The notes beneath the pieces are model-generated. The model searched no databases and had not been told where the DNA came from. It saw nothing but the letters and a program-made list of their open reading frames with translations. A program made the translations under genes and the position numbers. This document shows, one piece after another, positions 16,730-26,400 of a stretch of 64,000 nucleotides of DNA; position 1 is the stretch's first letter; every line of letters starts with the position of its first letter. Origin of the DNA: CAVVJA01 sp963809815. Its GTDB lineage: Bacteria; Actinomycetota; Actinomycetes; Mycobacteriales; Jatrophihabitantaceae. The stretch spans positions 62,001 through 126,000 of the forward strand of contig CAWELM010000013.1 of the NCBI GenBank assembly GCA_963809815.1. Direction: 5' to 3'.

Positions 16730-17944
16730 CTAGTCGCGCGATCCGGCGTACCGGGCCCGGTCCATCGCATCGACCTCATCGATCTCGTCGCCGGAGATAC
16801 CGAGAATGAACAGCACGGAGTCCAGGAAGGGCTGGGTCACGGATGCGTCGGCGGCGGCGCGCAGTGCGGCCCTGCCGTTGAAGGCGATGCCGAGCCCGGC
16901 GAGCTCCAGCATGTCGATGTCGTTGGCACCGTCACCGACGGCAACGGTCTGGCTCAGCGGCACGTCGAAACGCTCGGCAAATTGACGCAGCGCCTCGGCC
17001 TTGCCCACCCGATCGAGGACCGGTTCAACAACGTGGCCGGTTAGGCGTCCGTCAACCACATCCAGCTCGTTTGCAGCGGCGAATTCCAGTCCGAGCTCGG
17101 CCACGAACCGATCGGTGAAGACCGTGAAGCCGCCGCTCACGACTCCAACGTGGTAGCCCAGCCGGCGCAGGGTACGGACGGACCGATCGGCACCCGGAGT
17201 GAGGCGCAGTCCGTCGCGCACCTGCTCAACTCGCGGGTAGGGCAGCCCGGCGAGCAGGGCCACTCGCTGCCGCAGCGAGTCCGCATACTCCAACTCGCCG
17301 TTCATGGCGCGATCCGTGATCGCTTCCACATCGCGGCTTCGGCCGGCAGCCGCTGCCAACGCGTCGATTCCCTCGTCCTGGATCAGGGTGGAATCGAAGT
17401 CGAGAACGACCAAGCGTTTGGCTCGTCGACGCAAGCCGGCCGGCTCGACGGCGATGTCGAGGCCTGTCTCTTCTGCGGCGAGGACCAGCGCCGAGCGCAG
17501 CGCGGCCGGATCCGCGGAACTGACGAGCAGTTCGAGGCTGCTCGCCGGCAACCGCGACAGCTGGGTGACCGACTCGATCGTGCCGCCCACATCGCCGATG
17601 CGATGAGCGACGTCGCTGATCGAGCCCGGCCGCAGCGGATAGCCGAGCATGATCACGTGGCTGCGGCCGGAACGGGAGGGGCGTTCCGGCCGGGCCTCGT
17701 CCGTCCCGACAAGCACATCGCATTCCATCCCGAGGGCCTGAGCAGTACGGGAAACTGACAGCCGCAAGGCCCACGGGTCGCCCCGCAGCTCAATCAAGAC
17801 GGCCAGAATCAGCCGTTCGCGGACAACCACTTGTTCGACATCGACAATGTCCGCGTCGTGCTCGGCAAGTGAGTCGAAGAAAGACGCGGTGACCCCAGGA
17901 CGGTCCCGCCCAGTGGCAGTGATCAGGATAGATGTTGGTCGCAT
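16730..17944 (-). CDS. serB: Phosphoserine phosphatase SerB with tandem ACT domains
   Basis: A 404-residue enzyme for the last step of serine synthesis. Two ACT domains come first (SILITATGRDRPGVTASFFD from residue 4 and SHVIMLGYPLRPGSISDVAH from ~residue 97). The HAD domain follows, with VVLDFDSTLIQDEG (nucleophile Asp near 183), SGGFTVFTD, and KAEALRQFAER to VAVGDGANDIDML, the Mg-binding loop. The length and architecture match mycobacterial SerB2 (409 residues), where the ACT domains mediate serine feedback. I use ATG 17944; a GTG at 17950 is possible. It is 54 bp downstream of ctaD on the same strand, the order of Rv3043c-Rv3042c. Confidence 0.95.
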   Translation of the reverse strand: MRPTSILITATGRDRPGVTASFFDSLAEHDADIVDVEQVVVRERLILAVLIELRGDPWALRLSVSRTAQALGMECDVLVGTDEARPERPSRSGRSHVIMLGYPLRPGSISDVAHRIGDVGGTIESVTQLSRLPASSLELLVSSADPAALRSALVLAAEETGLDIAVEPAGLRRRAKRLVVLDFDSTLIQDEGIDALAAAAGRSRDVEAITDRAMNGELEYADSLRQRVALLAGLPYPRVEQVRDGLRLTPGADRSVRTLRRLGYHVGVVSGGFTVFTDRFVAELGLEFAAANELDVVDGRLTGHVVEPVLDRVGKAEALRQFAERFDVPLSQTVAVGDGANDIDMLELAGLGIAFNGRAALRAAADASVTQPFLDSVLFILGISGDEIDEVDAMDRARYAGSRD

Positions 17945-17998
17945 TACCACGCAGACGATCAGAGCCCGACGGCTACGGTCGCGGCCGACCTGTAGAGG

Positions 17999-19798
17999 TT
18001 AGCTGGTTGTCGGATCGGTGTCGCGCGCGCTATGGCCCGAGTCGCCGCCGCCCACCGTGCTCGCCGCAGGCTGATTGCGCCGGCCAACGTGCGCCTCGGC
18101 CTCTAAGCGATCCAGCAGGTGCGGATAGTGGTACTCGAACGCCGGCCGCTCTGAACGGATGACGGGGATGGACGTGAAGTTGTGTCGCGGCGGCGGGCAG
18201 GAGGTCGCCCATTCAAGGGAGTTGCCGTGGCCCCACGGGTCGTCTGCGGTGACCACCTCGCCGTAGCGGTAGGACTTGTAGATGTTGTAGACGAACGGGA
18301 TCAGGGACGCGCCTAGCACGAACGAGCCGATCGTCGACCACGTGTTCAAGGCGGTGAAGCCGTCGGTGGGCAGGTAGTCGGCATAGCGGCGCGGCATGCC
18401 TTCGGCACCCAGCCAGTGCTGCACCAGGAACGTCATGTGGAAGCCGATGAACGTGAGCCAGAAGTGCAGCTTGCCCATCCGCTCGTCCAGGTAACGCCCG
18501 GTGTACTTCGGGAACCAGAAGTACACGCCGGCGTACGCCGCGAAGACGATGGTGCCGAACAGCACGTAGTGGAAATGCGCGACCACGAAGTACGAGTCGG
18601 AGACGTGGAAGTCCAGCGGTGGGCTGGCGAGGATCACGCCGGTCAGGCCGCCGAAGAGGAACGTGACGAGGAACCCGATGGCGAACAACATCGGCGTCTC
18701 GAACGTGATCGAGCCCCGCCACATGGTGCCAGTCCAGTTGAAGAACTTCACTCCGGTGGGCACGGCGATCAAGAAGGTCATGATCGAGAAGAACGGCAGC
18801 AGAACCTTACCGGTCGTGAACATGTGGTGCGCCCACACCGTCAGGGAGAGGGCCGCGATCGTCAGCGTCGCGAAAACCAGGCCCTTGTAGCCGAACAGCG
18901 GCTTGCGGCTGAATACCGGGAAGATCTCCGTCACGATCCCGAAGAACGGCAGCGCGACGATGTAGACCTCAGGGTGGCCGAAGAACCAGAACAGGTGTTG
19001 CCAGAGAATGGCACCCCCGTTGTCCGGCGCGTACACCTGCGCGTCCAAATGCCGGTCGAGATACGCGACGAGCAGTGCAGCCGTGAGGATCGGGAACGCG
19101 AAGAGCACCAGCAGGCTGGTGACCAGGATGTTCCAAGTGAAAATCGGCATCCGGAACATCGTCATGCCGGGGCAACGGAGTGTGATCACGGTCGTGATCA
19201 TGTTGACGGCACCGAGGATCGTGCCCAGACCCGCAATACCCAGACCGATGATCCACAGGTCGTTGCCCACGCCGGGCGAGTTGAGCCCGTCGTTGAGCGG
19301 CATGTAGAACGTCCAGCCGCCGTCCGCCGCGCCGCCGGGCGTTACGAAGCCGGAGGTGGCGGTCAGCGCGCCGAATAGATACAGCCAATAGGAGAACGCG
19401 TTGAGCCGCGGGAAGGCGACGTCCGGCGAGCCGATCTGCAGCGGCAGTACGAGGTTGGCAAAGGCGAAGACCAGCGGCGTCGCGAAGAACAGCAACATGA
19501 TCGTGCCGTGCATCGTGAACAGCTGGTTGTACTGCTCCGGAGAGAGGAACTGCATGCCGGGACGGGCCAGCTCGGCGCGCATCAGCAGCGCCATGGCTCC
19601 GCCCAGGAAGAAGAACAGGAAGGACGTGACCAGGTACAGCCGGCCGATGAGCTTGTGGTCCGTCGTGCGGAGCACATTGAGGAACATCGACCCCTTGGCG
19701 ACCTCGTGCTCCGGGAACGGCTGGCTGACGATCGGCTGGGGCAGGAGAGTCGTCGGCTCAGGAGCCTCCGCCGCGGTGGGCTCGGCGGTCGTGGTCAA
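17999..19798 (-). CDS. ctaD: Cytochrome c oxidase subunit I (aa3 type)
   Basis: A 599-residue heme-copper oxidase subunit with about 12 membrane helices. Heme ligands are His in LFTMHGTIMLLFF and in VVAHFHYVLFG; CuB ligands are the His of FWFFGHPEVYIVALP (with the cross-linked Tyr) and the His pair of WAHHMFTTG. I place the start at TTG 19798: it is preceded by GGGAGG at a 4-base spacing and gives a ~40-residue N-terminus of usual length; the next ATG would cut into the first conserved segment. The C-terminal tail (LEWATSCPPPRHNFTSIPVI) is typical of actinobacterial CtaD. serB follows. Other oxidase subunits are not in the window, as is common in actinobacteria. Confidence 0.95.
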   Translation of the reverse strand: MTTTAEPTAAEAPEPTTLLPQPIVSQPFPEHEVAKGSMFLNVLRTTDHKLIGRLYLVTSFLFFFLGGAMALLMRAELARPGMQFLSPEQYNQLFTMHGTIMLLFFATPLVFAFANLVLPLQIGSPDVAFPRLNAFSYWLYLFGALTATSGFVTPGGAADGGWTFYMPLNDGLNSPGVGNDLWIIGLGIAGLGTILGAVNMITTVITLRCPGMTMFRMPIFTWNILVTSLLVLFAFPILTAALLVAYLDRHLDAQVYAPDNGGAILWQHLFWFFGHPEVYIVALPFFGIVTEIFPVFSRKPLFGYKGLVFATLTIAALSLTVWAHHMFTTGKVLLPFFSIMTFLIAVPTGVKFFNWTGTMWRGSITFETPMLFAIGFLVTFLFGGLTGVILASPPLDFHVSDSYFVVAHFHYVLFGTIVFAAYAGVYFWFPKYTGRYLDERMGKLHFWLTFIGFHMTFLVQHWLGAEGMPRRYADYLPTDGFTALNTWSTIGSFVLGASLIPFVYNIYKSYRYGEVVTADDPWGHGNSLEWATSCPPPRHNFTSIPVIRSERPAFEYHYPHLLDRLEAEAHVGRRNQPAASTVGGGDSGHSARDTDPTTS

Positions 19799-19963
19799 CG
19801 TGCCTCCCGCTCGGTATGCCAGACGGTCCGGACGTCGGCGGGCGGGTGCGCCCCCGCCGCCGGATTCAGAATAGCCACCAGTGACCTCGCCGCGGCACCC
19901 GGATCGCCATTTTTGGCAGCATTGCCGCGCGGCTCCTGGTCGCCGGTCCCCGAGCGGCGGAGC

Positions 19964-22192
19964 ATGATCGAGGCCGTGACGCAGCCGCACGATGAGCTCG
20001 ACGCCTACGTCCGGTCGCAACTCGCGGATCTCGGCCATGGGCACGGAGCATCGGCGGCGCCTGAAACCCTGCTGGCTTTGTTCGACGCGATGGCCGGCAG
20101 CCGCCAACTCGACATTCACGCCCGGCGAATGCGTGAGCGCGGCCAAGGGTTCTACACGATCGGGTCGGCGGGACACGAGTCCAACGCCGTCGTTGCCCTC
20201 GCCCTTCGGACGTCGGATCCCGCCCTGCTGCACTACCGATCGGGTGCGTTCTACCTGGCGCGGTCGATGCAGGCCGGTCGGAAGCTCGCTGACGGCCTCC
20301 GAGACGTGCTGCTCGGCGTCGCCGGGGCGGTGGCCGACCCCGCCTCGGGCGGGCGGCACAAGGTGTTCGGGCACCCGGACCTGTCGATCATTCCGCAGAC
20401 CTCGACCATCGCCTCGCATCTGCCCCGGGCCGTTGGCACTGCGTTCGCGATCGACCGGGCGCGGCGGATCGGCGTCGATATCCGATGGCCGGACGACGCT
20501 GTCGTGGTCACCAGCTTCGGCGATGCGAGCCTGAACCATTCCACGGCCGCCGGTGCTCTCAACACGGCTGGCTATTGCGTACGCCTCGGGTTGGGCGTCC
20601 CGCTGCTGTTCGTGTGCGAGGACAACGGATTAGGGATCTCGGTACGTACGCCGTTCGGTTGGGTTGCCGCCGCCGCCCAGCGACCGGGCATCGAGTACGT
20701 CGCCGTCGACGGTGAGGACAGCGTCGAGCTCGAGCAGGTCGCCGCGGCCGCCGTCGAGCGCGTCCGAGCCGCGCGCCAGCCGGTGTTCCTGCACCTGCGC
20801 ACGGTCCGATTTCTCGGCCACGCCGGCACTGACGTCGAAAGCGGGTACCGCGGAGCTCGCGAGATGACCGCAGATCGCTCGCGCGACCCGTTGGTGTCGC
20901 TGGCCCGACGGATCACGTCGGATCACGATGTCGACCTCCTGACTCGCTACGACGAGATCGGCAGCCAAGTCGAGCAGATCGCCGAGAGCCTCCACGACCC
21001 GCCTCGGCTGGTCTCCGTCACCGCCGTCGTCGCCCCGCTCGCGCCGCGACGCCCCGAAGCGATCAGGGAGCTCGCGATTCGGACTGCCCCCCGCGACGCG
21101 CGAGAGCGGGTGTTCAGCGGCCGGCTCCCCGAGCAGGCCGGTCCGCTCACGCTGGCTCAGGCGATCAATGCCGCCCTGACTGACGAGCTCGCCGCGCACC
21201 CGGGCATCGTCGTGTTCGGCGAGGACGTCGGCCGCAAGGGCGGTGTCTACGGGGTCACGCGCGGCCTACAGCAACGCTTCCGCTCGACGCGCGTTTTCGA
21301 CACGCCCCTGGACGAGCAGGCCATCCTCGGCCTGGGTCTGGGGCTCGGCGTCAGTGGGCTGCTCCCCGTCCCTGAGATCCAATACCTTGCCTACCTCCAC
21401 AATGCCGAGGACCAACTGCGGGGCGAAGCCGCGAGCCTCCGCTTCTTCTCCGACGGCGCCTATACCAACCCAATGGTGGTGCGGATCGCCGGCCTGGCCT
21501 ATCAGAAGGGCTTCGGAGGCCACTTCCACAACGACAACGCCGTCGCCGTACTGCGGGACATACCTGGCCTCGTCGTTGCCGTGCCAACCCGCCCTGACGA
21601 CGCACCTCCGCTGCTCCGAACGCTGCTCGCCGCAGCCGAGAGCGATGGTCAGGTCAGCGTCCTGCTCGAACCCATCGCGCTATACCACGAGCGCGACCTG
21701 CACCGCGCGGGCGACCGCGGCTGGCTGGGCGAATACCCACCACCCGACGATGCGGACGCGCACATCCCGATCGGGTCCGCCCGCGTTTATGGCGATGGCA
21801 TGGATCTCACCATCCTCACCTTTGGCAACGGGCTGCGCATGAGCCTGCGAGTGGCCGGGCGCCTGACGGAGTACGGCATCGCGGCTCGGGTCGTGGATCT
21901 GCGGTTCCTCGCGCCCCTGCCGATCGACGACATCGTGCGCGAGTCGCTGGCCACCGGGCGGGTTCTGGTGGCCGACGAGACCCGACATTCGGGGGGTGTC
22001 GGCGAAGGCGTCGTCACCGCTCTGATGGAGGCCGGCTTCGGCGGCCCGATCGCCCGGGTATCCAGCGTGGACAGCTTCATTCCGCTCGGGGACGCGGCGA
22101 CCACCGTGCTGCTGGACGAACCCGCCATCGACCGCGCGGTCCGGAACCTCATCATGAGCAGACCAGTACCCGAGGACCGGCGGCTCGGATGA
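19964..22192 (+). CDS. Fused alpha-beta E1 component of a 2-oxoacid dehydrogenase
   Basis: A 742-residue thiamine-diphosphate enzyme that joins the E1 alpha subunit (about residues 1-370) to the E1 beta subunit (about 390-742) in one chain. The alpha part has GHESNAVVALAL and the TPP motif VTSFGDASLNHST, in which the GDG...N motif reads GDA..N. The beta part begins LTLAQAINAALTDELAAHP, then VVFGEDVGRKGGVYGVTRGL and the C-terminal HSGGVGEGVVTALMEAG. Such fused E1 chains are typical of branched-chain or pyruvate-like dehydrogenases; substrate cannot be told here, and no E2/E3 gene is adjacent. I start at ATG 19964; GTG 19977 is an alternative. It is divergent from ctaD and overlaps the convergent glycosylase gene by 41 bp. 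Confidence 0.9.
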   Translation: MIEAVTQPHDELDAYVRSQLADLGHGHGASAAPETLLALFDAMAGSRQLDIHARRMRERGQGFYTIGSAGHESNAVVALALRTSDPALLHYRSGAFYLARSMQAGRKLADGLRDVLLGVAGAVADPASGGRHKVFGHPDLSIIPQTSTIASHLPRAVGTAFAIDRARRIGVDIRWPDDAVVVTSFGDASLNHSTAAGALNTAGYCVRLGLGVPLLFVCEDNGLGISVRTPFGWVAAAAQRPGIEYVAVDGEDSVELEQVAAAAVERVRAARQPVFLHLRTVRFLGHAGTDVESGYRGAREMTADRSRDPLVSLARRITSDHDVDLLTRYDEIGSQVEQIAESLHDPPRLVSVTAVVAPLAPRRPEAIRELAIRTAPRDARERVFSGRLPEQAGPLTLAQAINAALTDELAAHPGIVVFGEDVGRKGGVYGVTRGLQQRFRSTRVFDTPLDEQAILGLGLGLGVSGLLPVPEIQYLAYLHNAEDQLRGEAASLRFFSDGAYTNPMVVRIAGLAYQKGFGGHFHNDNAVAVLRDIPGLVVAVPTRPDDAPPLLRTLLAAAESDGQVSVLLEPIALYHERDLHRAGDRGWLGEYPPPDDADAHIPIGSARVYGDGMDLTILTFGNGLRMSLRVAGRLTEYGIAARVVDLRFLAPLPIDDIVRESLATGRVLVADETRHSGGVGEGVVTALMEAGFGGPIARVSSVDSFIPLGDAATTVLLDEPAIDRAVRNLIMSRPVPEDRRLG

Positions 22193-23057
22193 GCACAGTG
22201 CACCACGTTCGGAACGGGCGCCACGGCTCGGCCAGCTCCTCGAGCTCCGCCGGCGACGGCAGGTCCGCCAAACCGTAGAGCTGCCGGATGAGGTCGAGCG
22301 ATCGCGACTCGTCCGGCGCCAGCACGTCGGCGAATCCGGTACCCCGGATGACGATCAGGCTGGCGTAGAACGGCCCGATGCCCTTGATCCGTTGCACCTC
22401 GCTCGTCGCGACGACCGGACCCAGCCGGAGCAGCCGATCAGGATCCAGCAGCCCCCGCAGCGCAGCTTGCGCGACACCGTGCAACCGCTCGATGCGGTCA
22501 GGTGGGATGCCAGGAAAGTCCGTCACTTCGAGCAACTGGCGCGGTGTGGGTAGGGCGGCGAGCGGTTCACCGGCCAGCTCAAAGGTCCGGCCCCACGCCC
22601 GGCTCAGCCGCGTCCGCACCTGAGCGGTTTGTGCGGCGGGGCGCCGAGCGCTCAGAACTGACCAAGCCGCGGCTTCGTAGGGCGAGTAGAACAGCGGTGG
22701 CCGCAGCCCCGGCGCCGCCTGCTGTAACCGGCCGATGACCGGATCCCGGCGCCCCACCGCCTCGAACTCGCGACCGTCATGGTCGAGGGAGAGGCAGCGC
22801 GCCACCTGCCGTCGGATCGCGTCCAAATCACCGGTGCCGTGGACGACACCATGCAGGCCCGCATCGTCCTGCCTGAGCTCTACTCCAACCTGCTCGGTGT
22901 AGCCGTCCAGGCAAAATGCCAGGCGCATTACACCATCGAAACCGTCGTCGGCCGAGTCCACCCGCCGGTCGACTGGCATCCGCTGACCAAACCCGAACAC
23001 GGCTGATTCGCGCAGCGAGAAGGCGCCGAGCGGCCGGATGAGGAACGATCTAGTCAT
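22152..23057 (-). CDS. DNA-3-methyladenine glycosylase II family (AlkA-like HhH-GPD)
   Basis: A 301-residue base-excision DNA glycosylase. It begins with an AlkA-type N-terminal beta domain (FLIRPLGAFSLRESAVFGFG), then the HhH-GPD domain: PPLFYSPYEAAAWSVLSAR, the helix-hairpin-helix VQRIKGIGPFYASLIVIRGTG near residue 225, and DVLAPDESRSLDLIRQLYG in the place of the catalytic Asp segment. It removes alkylated bases such as 3-methyladenine. The start ATG is 23055-23057, sharing the CATG with the start codon of the divergent CorA-like gene. The 3' end overlaps the E1 gene. The exact catalytic Asp is not certain from the sequence alone. Confidence 0.85.
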   Translation of the reverse strand: MTRSFLIRPLGAFSLRESAVFGFGQRMPVDRRVDSADDGFDGVMRLAFCLDGYTEQVGVELRQDDAGLHGVVHGTGDLDAIRRQVARCLSLDHDGREFEAVGRRDPVIGRLQQAAPGLRPPLFYSPYEAAAWSVLSARRPAAQTAQVRTRLSRAWGRTFELAGEPLAALPTPRQLLEVTDFPGIPPDRIERLHGVAQAALRGLLDPDRLLRLGPVVATSEVQRIKGIGPFYASLIVIRGTGFADVLAPDESRSLDLIRQLYGLADLPSPAELEELAEPWRPFRTWCTVLIRAAGPRVLVCS

Positions 23058-24135
23058 GACCTGGGATCATGCCGAGCACCTCCGACACTTTCCGCCCATC
23101 CCGGCCGCGCATGACGGTGACCACGCTGGTCCGCCGCCATCGACAGACGCGCTAGCGGTTCGGTTCATTTCCGACGCCGGCCTGGTGGAGGAGTCGGCAG
23201 AGGAAATCCCGGTGTTGGTGAAGCGGGAGGACGGGTTTTTGTGGTTGGACGTGCCGGTGTGGACGTCGGAGCTTGATGGGTTGTTGGCGGCCGAGCTGAG
23301 TCTGCATCCGGTGGCGCGGGAGTACTGCCGGGTGCGTAATCACATGCCGATGGTGCATGGGTATCGGGATCACGTGTTCATGGTGTTGCACCGGCCGGTG
23401 GTGTTGGGGCAGGGGGAGACCCGGTTGGTGGAGTTGGATTTGTTCGTCGGGGACCGATTCCTGGTGACGGTGCACAAGCGGGATGAGGTGTCGGTGGCGG
23501 CGGTGGAGGGGGTGTCGGAGATCGAGGAGACGTTGGCCCGGATCGGGGCGGGCCGGATCGCGCCGCGGACCCCGATCGAGTTGACCCATGCGTTGGTGTC
23601 GTTGATGGCGTTGCGGCAGCGGTTGTTGGTGCAGGACGTGGCGGTGCAGGTGGCCGAGGTGGAGCAGAAGGTGCTGCGCCGGCAGCTGACCAACCCGGAG
23701 CACGCGTTGGAGGAGATGTTCCTGGTCCGGTATGAGCTGCTGTCGGTGCGCACCACCGCCGCCCATTCGGAGGAGGTGCTGGCCCGGGCCCAGAAACTGC
23801 TCGGCCCCGGTCACCACGACGACGAGGCGCAGCTGGCCGACCTGCAAGACATGTTCCGCCGGGTCCACCGCATGACCGACAGCGAACAAGAACTCCTCGC
23901 CGGCGTCATCGACCTTTACCGCACCCGCAATGACACCAAGATGATGATCGCGATGGAGCGGCTCGCGGTGCTCGCCGCCGTGACGCTGCCCATCACCGCC
24001 ATAGCGTCGGTTTACGGCATGAACGTAATCGTCAACGCGCAGACCCACTACACCCAGTTGATCATCGTGTTGGTCATCATGGCCGCCATCAGTGGCGTCC
24101 TGCTGCGCTGGACCAAGAAGCAGGGCTGGTGGTGA
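23056..24135 (+). CDS. CorA-family divalent cation transporter
   Basis: A 359-residue CorA-like magnesium/cobalt channel. The large N-terminal cytoplasmic domain ends in a long helix (EQKVLRRQLTNPEHALEEMFLVRYELL). The two C-terminal helices are MERLAVLAAVTLPITAIASVYGMN, containing the signature GMN, and TQLIIVLVIMAAISGVLLRW. The usual MPEL-type periplasmic loop is replaced by VIVNAQTHY, so ion selectivity may differ. I use ATG 23056, with GAGGAA upstream; ATG 23038 is possible and would overlap the divergent glycosylase more. Codon usage changes sharply inside the gene: about 23205-23680 is packed with TTG and GTG codons, while both ends use C-ending codons as neighbours do. Confidence 0.88.
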   Translation: MTWDHAEHLRHFPPIPAAHDGDHAGPPPSTDALAVRFISDAGLVEESAEEIPVLVKREDGFLWLDVPVWTSELDGLLAAELSLHPVAREYCRVRNHMPMVHGYRDHVFMVLHRPVVLGQGETRLVELDLFVGDRFLVTVHKRDEVSVAAVEGVSEIEETLARIGAGRIAPRTPIELTHALVSLMALRQRLLVQDVAVQVAEVEQKVLRRQLTNPEHALEEMFLVRYELLSVRTTAAHSEEVLARAQKLLGPGHHDDEAQLADLQDMFRRVHRMTDSEQELLAGVIDLYRTRNDTKMMIAMERLAVLAAVTLPITAIASVYGMNVIVNAQTHYTQLIIVLVIMAAISGVLLRWTKKQGWW

Positions 24136-24182
24136 CGGAGCCGGTTCCCCAAACAACCCGGTCCCGTTCGGCTGAGTCGCGG

Positions 24183-25184
24183 TTAGCCGTTGTGCAGGAC
24201 GGCCGCGCCGCCGAAGCGGCCGTGCTCAAGGTCGGCTAAGGCCTCCGGGGCTCGATCCATCGGGTAGCCGATGGTGGTCGGCGAAATCCGGAATCGTTCC
24301 GCGAGTGCCAGGAACTCCTCCCCGTCCTGGCGAGTATTCGCCGTAACACTGCGCAGCCGGCGCTCCTCGAAGAGTTCGCGCTCATAGTTCAGCGCCGGGA
24401 TGTCGGAGAGCCAGATCCCGGCAATCGCGAGCGTTGCGCCACGATCCAAGGCCCGCAGCGCGACGGGGACGAGCTCGCCGGCCGGAGCGAACAGGATCGC
24501 CCCGTCGAGCGGTTCCGGCGGCGCGTCGGTCGCAGCGCCAATGGAGTCGACGCCGAGCGAGCGGGCCAGTTCCTGGTTGTGCTCGCCGCGGGTGAGAACG
24601 TGCACGCGCTGGCCCATGTGCAGCGCGATCTGCGCGGTGATGTGGGCACTGCCACCGAAGCCATAGATGCCCAGCCGACCGCCGATAGGAACGTCCGCGG
24701 ATCGCCAGGCCCGGTAGCCGATGATGCCGGCGCACAACAACGGCGCTGCATGCTCGTCGTCCACGGTTGTCGGCAACCGGTAGGCGAATCCTTCGTCGAC
24801 AACACAGAAGTCGGCGTAGCCACCGTCGCGATCCCAGCCGGTGAAGGTCGGCGCGCTACACAAGTTCTCCGCACCACGCCGGCAATACGGACAGGTGCCG
24901 TCAACCGAGCCCAGCCACGGCACGCCGACCCGTTCACCGATCGAGAACCGACCCGCGTCCGAACCCAGCGCCTCGACGCGTCCAACGACCTCATGTCCCG
25001 GGGTGACGCCGGGTCGGCGGGGCGGCAGGTCGCCCTCGGCGAGATGCAGGTCGGTGCGGCACACGCCACAGCACGAAATCCGGACCAGGATGTCGGTCGG
25101 TCCCGGCTCTGGCCGATCGCGCTCGATCCGGCGGAGCGGCCCGTCATCGATCGGCCGCGGAGTGTCGACTATCCAGGCCTGCAT
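24183..25184 (-). CDS. Zinc-dependent alcohol dehydrogenase (MDR superfamily)
   Basis: A 333-residue medium-chain dehydrogenase. The catalytic zinc site is CCGVCRTDLHLAEGD with GHEVVGRVEALG; the structural zinc site has CPYCRRGAENLC. The Rossmann loop GIYGFGGSAHITAQIAL (residues ~168-185) binds NAD(P). These enzymes interconvert alcohols and aldehydes or ketones. I place the start at ATG 25184, where GTAGGAG is 7 bases upstream; ATG 25190 is too close to that site. Nothing adjacent reveals its substrate. It is convergent with the CorA-like gene. Confidence 0.92.
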   Translation of the reverse strand: MQAWIVDTPRPIDDGPLRRIERDRPEPGPTDILVRISCCGVCRTDLHLAEGDLPPRRPGVTPGHEVVGRVEALGSDAGRFSIGERVGVPWLGSVDGTCPYCRRGAENLCSAPTFTGWDRDGGYADFCVVDEGFAYRLPTTVDDEHAAPLLCAGIIGYRAWRSADVPIGGRLGIYGFGGSAHITAQIALHMGQRVHVLTRGEHNQELARSLGVDSIGAATDAPPEPLDGAILFAPAGELVPVALRALDRGATLAIAGIWLSDIPALNYERELFEERRLRSVTANTRQDGEEFLALAERFRISPTTIGYPMDRAPEALADLEHGRFGGAAVLHNG

Positions 25185-25460
25185 CAGCATGCTCCTACCC
25201 GAGGCCAACCGCCGAGCGCGCCCCGCATCGTAGCTGCTATCGGACCGGTCCGCGTCCCGTCGGCACTGATCCCGGGACTGGCTACGTTGCTTCCCGCGCA
25301 CCGGTGAGACGGACGACCACCCTTGCGCGTGTCACCAATCCCACGGGTCCCACCAGCGCGCGGCAAGCGGCACTCCGACGTGACTCTCGCGCGGTTGATT
25401 CAATCGCCGGTCGCTCCGCCTCCCTTCGCATGTTTGACTGGAAACAGTCGAACTAGGGAG

Positions 25461-26390
25461 ATGTCCGCAGTGGAACCGGAGGACCTGTACGAGCTGGACT
25501 CGGATCGCCCGGACCTGACGGACAGCGTGCTGTTGCAAGCCATGGACGGCTTCGTGGACGCCGGCGCGACGGTCAAGATTCTCCGCGATCACCTGCTCGG
25601 TCTCGGCGAGGGACGCATCATTGCCCGGTTTGATGTGGACCTCCTCTACGACTACCGGGCGAGGCGGCCCTTCCTTCATTTCGATCGTGACCACTGGGCA
25701 TCCTTCGACGCACCTGAGCTCGCGCTCCACCTGCGGTATGACGCGGACGGAACCGCGTTCCTCCTCCTCGTCGGCCCCGAACCGGACGTTATGTGGGAGC
25801 GCTTTGTCAAAGCAGTGCGCTCTATCGTCTCCCGACTCGGCGTCCGGCTCACGGTGGGCGTCAACGCCTTCCCGATGAACCTGCCGCACACCCGGCCGAC
25901 TCGAGTGATCCTGCACGGTTCGCGACCGGAACTTTTCGAGGGCTACCGTCCGTGGCTCGGTGGAATCATCGTGCCGGCAAGCGCAGGACATTTGCTGGAG
26001 TTTCGACTCGGCCAGGCCGGCCACGACGCGCTCGGGATGGCCGCGCCGGTACCGCCGTACGTGACCGACACTGAATATCCCAGCGCCGCCGCCGCGCTCG
26101 TGCGCGAGATCAGCGCGCGCACCGGGCTGCGGTTGCCTACGGCTGACCTCGATGCGGCTGCGGCGCAGGCCCGACTGTCCATCGATGAGCAGATCCAGCA
26201 AAGCGACGACCTGCAGGCCGTAGTCCGGGCCCTCGAGGAGCAGTACGACACGTATCTGCACGGCCAGGACCGCTCGCTGCTGGCCGACGCGGACGCCTTG
26301 CCGACGGCGGACGAGCTCGGAGCCGAGCTCGAGCGCTTTCTCGCCGACCAGTCCCGTGGGACCGACCCTCCGCCGCCGCCCCAACAATGA
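25461..26390 (+). CDS. PAC2 family protein
   Basis: A 309-residue member of the PAC2 (proteasome-assembly-chaperone-like) family common in actinobacteria. The fold segments are visible: VLLQAMDGFVDAGATVKIL near residue 24, IARFDVDLLYDYRARRP (the conserved D.L.DYR..RP), LLLVGPEPDVMWERFV and the C-terminal LRLPTADLDAAAAQARLSIDEQI. Some actinobacteria carry these as candidate proteasome-associated factors, but the function is not established. It may start at ATG 25461 or at GTG 25470, which has better spacing (9 bases) to the AGGGAG at 25455-25460. The tail is Pro-rich. It ends 10 bp before the convergent quinone-oxidoreductase gene. Confidence 0.87.
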   Translation: MSAVEPEDLYELDSDRPDLTDSVLLQAMDGFVDAGATVKILRDHLLGLGEGRIIARFDVDLLYDYRARRPFLHFDRDHWASFDAPELALHLRYDADGTAFLLLVGPEPDVMWERFVKAVRSIVSRLGVRLTVGVNAFPMNLPHTRPTRVILHGSRPELFEGYRPWLGGIIVPASAGHLLEFRLGQAGHDALGMAAPVPPYVTDTEYPSAAAALVREISARTGLRLPTADLDAAAAQARLSIDEQIQQSDDLQAVVRALEEQYDTYLHGQDRSLLADADALPTADELGAELERFLADQSRGTDPPPPPQQ

Positions 26391-26400
26391 CCCGCACTGG

